A DNA stretch of 8,498 bases from Bordetella parapertussis. GTDB lineage: Bacteria; Pseudomonadota; Gammaproteobacteria; Burkholderiales; SG8-39. A model generated the notes under the pieces. It did no database searches. It had not been told where the DNA came from and was given only the letters and a program-made list of their open reading frames with translations. Position 1 is the stretch's first letter; every line of letters begins with the position of its first letter. Below, in pieces: positions 1 through 5,180 of the stretch. Where the stretch lies: positions 1-8,498 of the forward strand of contig CAMDRY010000118.1 in the NCBI GenBank assembly GCA_945906975.1, read 5' to 3'. Made by a program: the position numbers and the translations under genes.

Positions 1-431
1 GTGGCGAGCCCTTCGTCGGCCAGGCCGGGCTGTTGCTGGACAACATGATTGCAGCGATCGGATTGGCGCGGGGGGAAAACGTCTACCTATCCAACATTCT
101 CAAGTGTAGTCCTCCGGGGAACAGGAATCCGGATCCGGGCGAGGTGGCGCAGTGCAGGCCGTATTTGTCACGGCAGCTTGCGTTGATCCGGCCAAAGCTT
201 ATTCTTGCGATGGGGCGTTTTGCTACGCAAGCGCTTCTGGGTACCGATGCGAACATCATCAGCCTGCGCGGCCGCGTGCATACCTACGAGGGTGTACCCG
301 TGATCGTTACTTACCATCCGACGTATCTGTTGCGCACGCCTGCGGACAAGTTCAAGGCGTGGGAAGACCTTTGCCTTGCCAGTAAGACGATGCATGGCTT
401 GCTTTCTGGCGCCCAGACCCCAAGCGACTGA
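1..431 (+). CDS. Type-4 uracil-DNA glycosylase, C-terminal part (5' end outside window)
   Basis: Removes uracil from DNA, starting base-excision repair in the cytoplasm. The reading frame is open from base 3 to a TGA at 429-431, and the N-terminus lies left of the window. The first visible residues, GEPFVGQAGLLLDN, match the conserved family-4 segment that follows the catalytic GEAPG-type loop, which is itself missing here. Two cysteines, at codons 105-107 (KCSPPGNR) and 153-155 (QCRPYL), are 15 residues apart, as expected for the second pair of ligands of the family's [4Fe-4S] cluster. The motif YHPTYLLR near the end carries the conserved His of the uracil/DNA-binding loop. The C-terminus is of normal length. 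TTG at 33 is not the true start, because conserved sequence continues upstream of it. A start upstream of base 1 is certain, and the family call is secure. In beta-proteobacteria this gene often sits beside tsaB/rimI, which cannot be checked here. Confidence 0.93.
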   Translation, partial: GEPFVGQAGLLLDNMIAAIGLARGENVYLSNILKCSPPGNRNPDPGEVAQCRPYLSRQLALIRPKLILAMGRFATQALLGTDANIISLRGRVHTYEGVPVIVTYHPTYLLRTPADKFKAWEDLCLASKTMHGLLSGAQTPSD

Positions 432-476
432 TACGTCATCAGGGGTATTGACGCGGCCAGCAACCTCTAGCCGCAC

Positions 477-491
477 GCTGCCCACGGCAGC
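477..491 (+). terminator. Short GC hairpin downstream of the glycosylase, possible terminator
   Basis: GCTGCC-CAC-GGCAGC forms a perfect 6-bp GC-rich stem with a 3-base loop, 45 bases after the glycosylase stop. No T-run follows, so it does not qualify as a canonical intrinsic terminator. It could be a 3'-end-protecting stem or chance in a GC-rich region. Confidence 0.25.
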
Positions 492-710
492 ATGGCGATA
501 GTAATGGGCTTCCGGATGACCCCGGGGAATCTGAGCGCGTAATCTGCGGTGGTGCCCCCAGCGCGGAGCCTTACTCTGCATCGAAAAGCGACGGTGATGT
601 TCATTTGGGCAAGCGGCAAATAGGCGTCTACCTTAAAATCGGACTTCCCTATCGTGGAGGCGCTCAGTAAGTGCCCATTTTAAGATCATGTTCAGGCGCA
701 ATAGATTAAT

Positions 711-730
711 GTCCCGACCTTGGTCGGGAC
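711..730. repeat. Perfect 9-bp inverted repeat (9+2+9) upstream of the cyclase
   Basis: GTCCCGACC, then TT, then GGTCGGGAC: 18 of 20 bases are paired without mismatch, ending 28 bases before the preferred cyclase ATG. As DNA it has the look of an operator dyad. As RNA it would fold into an 8-bp stem closed by a CUUG tetraloop (C-G closing the UU turn), a known stable loop class. The flanks are AT-rich to the left and GC-rich to the right, and there is no T-run on either side, so an intrinsic terminator is unlikely. Function is unknown. Confidence 0.8.
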
Positions 731-758
731 GATGCGCTTGCGCTGCGGCTGGTCCGGC

Positions 759-2456
759 ATGATCCGTTTTCGCACGTTCCAGAGCCGGGTCGTTTTCTTC
801 TTTCTCGGCTTGTTGTCTCTGGTCCAATTGGTGGTCTTCCTGACCGTCGATATTACCAATGCCCGATACGCAAAACGGCAGATCGAGCTGGCATTGGAAC
901 TTGGCGTGGTCGGGCTTAACCGGTTGATCGAAATCCGAACCGAGCAACTGTCCCAGACGGTGAGAATGCTTGCGGCCGATCAGGCTTTCAGGGCAGCCAT
1001 GGGCGGCGCTGACGAGAATGCCGCGCGCACCATCTTGCAAGCCTATCGCGAACGTGTTCGCGCCGATATGTTGTTGTTGACCCTTCCGGCGAAGGGCTTG
1101 TCCGGCAGAGGCATTGTCCCGGAACTGGACGCCGTGTTGCGCAGTGCCGAGAAAGGCGAACGTGCCTGGGCCGTCGTTACGATTGATCAGATTACCTACC
1201 AAGTCCTGGTTCAGCCAATCGAAGCACCGGGAAGACTGTCATGGGTGGTGGCCGGCTTCAAGGTAGGTGATGAACTCGCGCGCGAACTTGGACAGTTCAC
1301 GAAACTTGATATTTCGTTTGTGCAGACGGATTCTACGGGGGCATCAGCGATCCTCGCTACATCACTCGCTCCGCCGCAGCGAGCAGGACTTGCCACGGCG
1401 GTCTCTGCCATAGCCGCCGGGGCGGACCGCATCATCGAGCTCAGTATCGCCGGAGAGGACTATCTCAACCTTGCCACGCCCATCGGGGTGCGCGGAGAAA
1501 AACCGGTGAGCGTGATTATGCAGCGTTCCCTCGGGCAGGAGTTAAAACCCTTTCAGCAGTTGCGTGCAGCCGTCTTCGTGCTTTCCTGCGGCGGCCTTGT
1601 TCTTTCGCTGTTCGGCGCGTTCTACATCGCCCGGAGCGTGACTGAGCCGGTGAGGGCATTGGCCCGTGCCGCTCGCAGTGTCGAGACGGGAAATTACGAC
1701 CAAGCCGTGGAAGTGGCGCAGCAGGACGAACTTGGAGATCTCGCGGCAAGCTTCAACCGCATGACGCGCGGCCTGGCGGAGCGGGACAAGGTGCGAAATC
1801 TCCTTGGCAAGGTTGTCTCGCACGCCATTGCGGAAAAACTTTTGTCACAAGACGTTATGCTGGGTGGCGAAGAGCGCGAGGTCACCGTGATGTTCGCGGA
1901 TTTGCGCGGATTTACCTCTTTTTGCGAGAAGCAACCGGCACAAGATGTGGTTGCCGTACTCAATTTATACCTGACGCGCATCAGCGAAATCATCGAGGCC
2001 AACAACGGTGTGGTGGACAAATATCTGGGCGATGGGGTAATGGCCTTGTTCGGGGCGCCGGTCTCATATGATGATGATTGTGGCAATGCGCTCAGGGCAT
2101 CGCTGCAAATCCGCAATGCGCTCGCTGAAATGAATCTGGCGATCCAGACGCGGGGAATGCCCTCGCTTGATGTGGGCATCGGGGTGAACACGGCGATGGT
2201 GGTGGCTGGCAACATGGGCAGTCCGTCCCGGCTCAATTACACGGTTGTCGGCGACGGTGTCAACCTTGCGGCGAGGCTGCAGGCCCTGGCAAAGGACGGT
2301 GTTTTCGGTATGGGGGTGATTACCACTGAGGTGACCCTCAGCCGCTCCAGGCGCCGCTTCGACACGCGGTTTTTGGGTGAGGTCGATGTGCGCGGCAAGA
2401 GTGCGCAGGTGACTGTTTATGCGGTGTTGGCGGAATCGGCTACGCCTGAGGCGTGA
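759..2456 (+). CDS. Membrane-bound sensor adenylate cyclase, class III (periplasmic sensor-HAMP-cyclase)
   Basis: Predicted to make cAMP from ATP at the inner membrane in response to a periplasmic signal. The product is 565 aa from ATG 759. In order: TM helix (about 8-29), a periplasmic region of roughly 240 residues that looks like a double-CACHE-type sensor, a second TM (about 270-290), a HAMP domain (about 290-345), a short coiled linker, and a class III catalytic domain (about 375-560). Catalytic features are complete. Metal aspartates are D381 (FADLRGFT) and D425 (KYLGDG); purine-selecting residues are K421 and T495 (NYTVVGDG), the Lys/Thr pair typical of class IIIb adenylate cyclases; the transition-state pair is N502 and R506 (VNLAAR). 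Alternative in-frame starts at TTG 720 and ATG 732 exist. The first lies inside the inverted repeat, and 759 puts the hydrophobic segment at the usual distance, though its Shine-Dalgarno is poor. ATP preference is inferred from residues. The ligand is unknown. Confidence 0.92.
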   Translation: MIRFRTFQSRVVFFFLGLLSLVQLVVFLTVDITNARYAKRQIELALELGVVGLNRLIEIRTEQLSQTVRMLAADQAFRAAMGGADENAARTILQAYRERVRADMLLLTLPAKGLSGRGIVPELDAVLRSAEKGERAWAVVTIDQITYQVLVQPIEAPGRLSWVVAGFKVGDELARELGQFTKLDISFVQTDSTGASAILATSLAPPQRAGLATAVSAIAAGADRIIELSIAGEDYLNLATPIGVRGEKPVSVIMQRSLGQELKPFQQLRAAVFVLSCGGLVLSLFGAFYIARSVTEPVRALARAARSVETGNYDQAVEVAQQDELGDLAASFNRMTRGLAERDKVRNLLGKVVSHAIAEKLLSQDVMLGGEEREVTVMFADLRGFTSFCEKQPAQDVVAVLNLYLTRISEIIEANNGVVDKYLGDGVMALFGAPVSYDDDCGNALRASLQIRNALAEMNLAIQTRGMPSLDVGIGVNTAMVVAGNMGSPSRLNYTVVGDGVNLAARLQALAKDGVFGMGVITTEVTLSRSRRRFDTRFLGEVDVRGKSAQVTVYAVLAESATPEA

Positions 2457-2459
2457 TGC

Positions 2460-3755
2460 TTAGTGCTTTTCGATCCCGATGAGGTGCATCGAATCGCCCT
2501 GCTTTTGATTAGATGCATGCCGTTTCATGATCAGCCACATCGTCGTTGATACCGACAGTCCGAACAGGATGATAATGGTGTTGATGTGAAAGTTGTATTT
2601 GATCATCAGGGCGTAGAGTGCAAGCATGAAGAGGATGTTCAGATTCTCGTTAAAATTCTGCACCGCAATGGAGTGCCCCGCGGATAGCAGCACGTGGCCG
2701 CGGTGTTGCAGCAGGGCATTCATTGGCACGACAAAAAAACCGGCTACTGCGCCGATCAGAACAAGCAGGAAGTAAACCAGCGGCATCCAGGTCACGAAAA
2801 TCAGGATACAGACAAAAAATCCCATGATGATACCGAGCGGCAGCACGGACAGGGATCGGCGTAGCGGCACAAAGCGCCCGGCTAATATGGCGCCGATCGC
2901 GATACCTACGGCCACAACCCCCTGCAAAATCGCGCCTCGATCCAGAGGCAGGTGCAGATGGCTTTCGGCCCATTTGAGCACAATGAACTGCAGGGTCGCG
3001 CCGGCGCCCCAGAACAGGGTGGTTACCGCGAGCGAAATCTGCCCGAGCTTGTCGCGCCAGAGTACCGTCAGGCATCCGGCAAAATCGCGTATCAGAATCA
3101 GCGGATTGGTTTGCTGTTTGGGGTAGCGCGCACCGGTGTCGGGTATATGCAGGTTGACTGCTGCCGCCAACAGGTACATGACCGCGATGATCAACAGCGC
3201 GGCCTCGTGGGGTGTGTTGACGCCGGTATCGATAAACGGGAAATCGATAGAGAGCAACATGGCGGCAATTTTCGGGCTGATCAACATGCCCCCCATCATG
3301 GTGCCAAGAATGATGGAGGCGACCGTCAGTCCTTCGATCCAGCCGTTGGCGACAACCAGTTGTTGCGGCGGCAGCATTTCGGTGAGGATGCCGTATTTTG
3401 CCGGCGAATACGCCGCGGCGCCCAAGCCGACGACTGCGTAGGCAAGGAGTACGGTGAGATGCTCAGGAATCCCGGCGGGAGTGATTTCCTGGGTGAAAAA
3501 GAGCAGGCAACAGCCGACAATTTTGATCGTATTCGTAAAGAACATGACGCGCCCCTTCGGGAGCGCGTCGGCGAAGGCGCCGACGAACGCAGCGAGGACG
3601 ACATAAGACACAGTGAAGAAGAACTTGAGCAGGGGCGTCATCCACGCCGGGCCTTTGAGTTCTATCAGCAGGGCGATTGAAGCGATCAACAACGCATTGT
3701 CGGCAAGCGAGGAGAAAAACTGTGCCCCCATCACGGTGTAAAAGCCGCGCTTCAT
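2460..3755 (-). CDS. lplT: Lysophospholipid transporter LplT (MFS family)
   Basis: Inner-membrane flippase-type carrier that brings lysophospholipids (mainly lyso-PE) to the cytoplasmic face for re-acylation. The product is 431 aa, somewhat longer than the roughly 400 aa of E. coli LplT. The extra length is mainly a longer mid-protein loop and a polar C-terminal tail after the last TM. Twelve hydrophobic segments are readily seen. LplT-specific landmarks align well: FSSLADNALL (D19, N20), the loop 2-3 signature GAFADALPKGR (59-69), AAAYSPAKYGIL (113-124), FWGAGATLQF (from F248), FFVVPMNALLQ and AVQNFNEN. Start is ATG at 3755-3753, matching the family N-terminus; a stronger upstream ribosome site serves a small ORF that overlaps this start by 4 bases. 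The usual enteric partner aas (acyltransferase/acyl-ACP synthetase) is not in the window. Tail-to-tail with the cyclase, divergent from alr. Confidence 0.93.
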   Translation of the reverse strand: MKRGFYTVMGAQFFSSLADNALLIASIALLIELKGPAWMTPLLKFFFTVSYVVLAAFVGAFADALPKGRVMFFTNTIKIVGCCLLFFTQEITPAGIPEHLTVLLAYAVVGLGAAAYSPAKYGILTEMLPPQQLVVANGWIEGLTVASIILGTMMGGMLISPKIAAMLLSIDFPFIDTGVNTPHEAALLIIAVMYLLAAAVNLHIPDTGARYPKQQTNPLILIRDFAGCLTVLWRDKLGQISLAVTTLFWGAGATLQFIVLKWAESHLHLPLDRGAILQGVVAVGIAIGAILAGRFVPLRRSLSVLPLGIIMGFFVCILIFVTWMPLVYFLLVLIGAVAGFFVVPMNALLQHRGHVLLSAGHSIAVQNFNENLNILFMLALYALMIKYNFHINTIIILFGLSVSTTMWLIMKRHASNQKQGDSMHLIGIEKH

Positions 3756-3907
3756 CGATCCGTTGGTTCCGTATTAAGTTTCGTGATTGGGAGGATAAGT
3801 GCGCGGGAGACGGGACCGCTGCCCGGCTTGAGAGCCGTTAGCTGTTCCGAATCCGTCAAAACACCAAACTCGGTGTTGCCGCGCCGGCACCTTGCGGTGC
3901 TTGTCAT
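3752..3907 (-). CDS. Possible 51-aa leader/small ORF translationally coupled to lplT
   Basis: An ATG at 3907-3905 opens a 51-codon frame that ends with TGA at 3754-3752, giving a 4-base ATGA overlap with the lplT start. It is preceded by AAGGAAAG with AGGA 8 bases from the ATG, a better Shine-Dalgarno than lplT itself has. A minus-strand TATAAA at 3960-3955 would place transcription about 40 bases upstream. The peptide begins MTSTARCRRGNTEFG and ends NTEPTDR. It is polar, with one Cys, no clear TM segment and no domain I recognise. Codon third positions are only mildly GC-biased, so coding status is unproven. It could be a leader peptide that couples ribosomes into lplT, or a chance frame in a regulatory region. 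Confidence 0.3.
   Translation of the reverse strand: MTSTARCRRGNTEFGVLTDSEQLTALKPGSGPVSRALILPITKLNTEPTDR
3860..3900 (-). repeat. Tandem small hairpins in the lplT leader
   Basis: Read on the minus strand (the lplT leader), GCACC-GCAA-GGTGC (3900-3887) is a 5-bp stem closed by a GNRA-type GCAA tetraloop. After 9 bases, AACACC-GAGTTT-GGTGTT (3877-3860) is a 6-bp stem with a 6-base loop. The GGTG arm of the first and the CACC arm of the second can also pair with each other, so the two stems could be exclusive with a third structure. No T-run follows, so this is not an intrinsic terminator. Whether it regulates anything is unknown. Confidence 0.4.
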
Positions 3908-3954
3908 GCTTGCTTTCCTTTGTTGCGTCAACTGCCAAAATCGCAGCGTGGCGA

Positions 3955-3960
3955 TTTATA
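3955..3960 (-). promoter_or_regulatory. Candidate -10 box for the lplT transcript
   Basis: TATAAA on the minus strand differs from the sigma-70 consensus at the last base. No good -35 hexamer lies 16-18 bases upstream. It is supported mainly by position: it lies between lplT and the divergent alr promoter and leaves a leader of about 40 bases before the small-ORF ATG. Confidence 0.3.
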
Positions 3961-3990
3961 CCACGAAAAACCGGCTCCAGTTGTAGTCTG

Positions 3991-4008
3991 CCGCTAGTGA
4001 TTAAGCGG
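3991..4008. repeat. Short inverted repeat over the alr -35 region
   Basis: CCGCT-N8-AGCGG is a perfect 5-bp dyad. Its centre falls on the place where the -35 element of the alr promoter should lie (3998-4003), so a protein bound there would block or replace -35 contacts. The arms are short enough to occur by chance. Confidence 0.25.
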
Positions 4009-4020
4009 TGCCACCTCTCG

Positions 4021-4026
4021 TATAAT
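4021..4026 (+). promoter_or_regulatory. Consensus -10 box of the alr-radA promoter
   Basis: TATAAT, an exact match to the sigma-70 -10 consensus, lies 57 bases before the alr ATG. With normal spacing transcription would start near 4033. The hexamer 17 bases upstream (TGATTA, 3998-4003) is a poor -35, and there is no TG extended -10. The promoter may therefore be modest or depend on an activator. Confidence 0.6.
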
Positions 4027-4082
4027 GTGAGGGGATATGTTACGAAACACGGGTGTCACCATTCAAGCTCCAAGCCCAGTCC

Positions 4083-5180
4083 ATGCCCCGTCCAATACGC
4101 GCAAGCTTTAATTTGTCTTCCTTCGGTCACAACCTGGCCGTGGTGCGCCGGTGCGCGCCGCAAGCCCGGATCTGGGCGGTGGTCAAGGCCGGTGGATATG
4201 GGCATTCACTATTGCGTACGGCGCGCTCCATGGCCACGGCAGACGGCTACGCACTGCTCGATCTGGACGAAGCCGTCAGGTTGCGTGAGTCGGGTACGAA
4301 AAAGCCTATTCTTTTACTTGAGGGGTTCTTCGATGAGCGGGACCTTGCTGTGGCCGCAAGCCATGACCTCACGGTGGTGGTGCATGAGTCGGGGCAGGTT
4401 GCGATGCTGGAAAAAACCGCAGTATCGCAAAAAATTCCGGTTTATCTGAAGCTGAACAGCGGCATGAACCGGCTTGGGTTTGTCTTGGCTGACGCATCGC
4501 GTATGTTCTCGCGCCTAGGCGAGTGTTCCGCAGTGTCGCAGATTACGCTCATGAGCCACTTTGCCGACGCGGACGGCACAAGCGGCGTGGATTGGCAGCT
4601 GAATGCCCTGGCCGCCGCGACAAAGGATTTTGCCGCTCCGCGCAGCTTTGCCAACTCGGCTGCCATCCTGCGCCATCCGGCAACGCACGCCGACTGGGTG
4701 CGCCCGGGAATAATGCTCTACGGTTGCTCTCCGTTTGCCGATCGGAGCGCAGCAGATCTCGGGCTCCGGCCGGTCATGACCTTGTCCAGCGAAATCATCG
4801 CTGTGCAGCAACTGTGCAAGGGCGACACGGTTGGCTACGGCAGGACATTTAGGGCTGAGCGATCCATGCGCATTGGTGTGGTGGCCTGCGGCTATGCCGA
4901 CGGCTATCCGCGACATGCGCCAAGCGGTACGCCGATATTGGTGGATGGAGCACGAAGCGGGACGGTGGGCAGCGTCTCCATGGACATGTTGTGCGTTGAT
5001 CTGACCGATCTTCCGGGTGCCGGCATCGGGTCTGGCGTGACGCTGTGGGGTGAGGGTTTGCCCGCCGACGAAGTTGCCATGGCATCTGGGACGATTAGTT
5101 ATGAATTGCTGTGCGCCCTGGCTGCGCGGGTTCCCCAAATTGAAGTTCAGTCTGCCGGTAAAAATGATGGCGAAGCCTAA
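4083..5180 (+). CDS. alr: Alanine racemase (PLP-dependent)
   Basis: Interconverts L- and D-alanine in the cytoplasm, supplying D-Ala for peptidoglycan. The product is 365 aa from ATG 4083, the usual size. The N-terminal TIM-barrel carries the PLP lysine K35 (VVKAGGYGH). LKLNSGMNRLGF holds the conserved Lys and Arg equivalent to the carbamylated-Lys/Arg pair. The second catalytic base is Y252 (GYGRTF) in the C-terminal beta domain, followed by CGYADGYPR and VSMDM (M300, D301). I chose ATG 4083 because MPRPIRASFN matches family N-termini. GTG 4053 would add ten residues, and neither start has a strong Shine-Dalgarno. The loop after the PLP lysine reads AGGYGHS instead of the common ANAYGHG or ADGYGHG, and SVSMDM has Ser where Arg is usual. 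Both are noted in the findings. It overlaps radA by 14 bases. Confidence 0.93.
   Translation: MPRPIRASFNLSSFGHNLAVVRRCAPQARIWAVVKAGGYGHSLLRTARSMATADGYALLDLDEAVRLRESGTKKPILLLEGFFDERDLAVAASHDLTVVVHESGQVAMLEKTAVSQKIPVYLKLNSGMNRLGFVLADASRMFSRLGECSAVSQITLMSHFADADGTSGVDWQLNALAAATKDFAAPRSFANSAAILRHPATHADWVRPGIMLYGCSPFADRSAADLGLRPVMTLSSEIIAVQQLCKGDTVGYGRTFRAERSMRIGVVACGYADGYPRHAPSGTPILVDGARSGTVGSVSMDMLCVDLTDLPGAGIGSGVTLWGEGLPADEVAMASGTISYELLCALAARVPQIEVQSAGKNDGEA

Larger units (their letters stand above)
432..758. other. Gene-free stretch between the glycosylase and the cyclase
   Basis: These 327 bases hold no convincing gene on either strand. Long minus-strand open frames that reach into it are shadows of the flanking genes. 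It contains a short GC hairpin (477-491), an isolated CCCCGGGG octamer (520-527), and a perfect inverted repeat (711-730). An AT-richer patch (about 679-710) could hold the cyclase promoter: TAAAAT at 634-639 and TAGATT at 702-707 are -10-like. Neither has a recognisable -35 element at the right distance, so I do not call a promoter. A 24-codon ORF (688-762) touches the cyclase start and is discussed in the findings. Confidence 0.6.
3756..4082. other. Divergent control region between lplT and alr
   Basis: This 327-base stretch separates two divergent genes, so it must carry both promoters. The left half contains the candidate small ORF and two small hairpins (3860-3877 and 3887-3900). The right half carries -10-like boxes on both strands: TATAAA reading left at 3960-3955 and TATAAT reading right at 4021-4026. 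It also carries a 5-bp inverted repeat at 3991-4008. A plus-strand 67-codon frame (3783-3986) with a hydrophobic middle is present, but I do not support it as a gene. Confidence 0.7.

Noticed and set aside
711..730. The inverted repeat as an intrinsic terminator of the glycosylase transcript
   Set aside because: It is about 280 bases past the stop and lacks a T-run on either strand.
720..758. Upstream starts for the cyclase at TTG 720 or ATG 732
   Set aside because: TTG 720 lies in the inverted repeat and neither start has a Shine-Dalgarno. The added residues precede a normal N-terminal anchor that begins properly at 759. ATG 732 cannot be fully excluded.
633..1202. 189-codon minus-strand frame across the cyclase start
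   Set aside because: No ribosome site, and the Gln/His-rich product overlaps the signal-anchor and sensor part of the cyclase, whose plus-strand reading gives proper membrane segments.
2952..3680. 242-codon plus-strand frame opposite lplT
   Set aside because: It is a shadow of a GC-rich coding strand. It is rich in Arg, Gly, Asp and Gln with no domain sense, while the minus strand is unmistakably LplT.
3783..3986. 67-codon plus-strand frame with a hydrophobic, cysteine-containing middle that resembles a lipoprotein signal
   Set aside because: It starts at a GTG without a Shine-Dalgarno, has no charged-hydrophobic signal layout at its beginning, ends soon after the hydrophobic part, and lies opposite a better-supported minus-strand frame in a promoter region.
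4036..4110. 24-codon frame starting at ATG 4036 before alr, preceded by GAGGGG
   Set aside because: The purine run is only two bases from the ATG and lies at the predicted transcription start, so it cannot serve as a ribosome site. The frame ends inside alr without any junction logic.
4515..5138. 207-codon minus-strand frame opposite alr
   Set aside because: Antisense shadow. The product is low-sense, His/Arg-rich, and lies entirely within a well-recognised gene.
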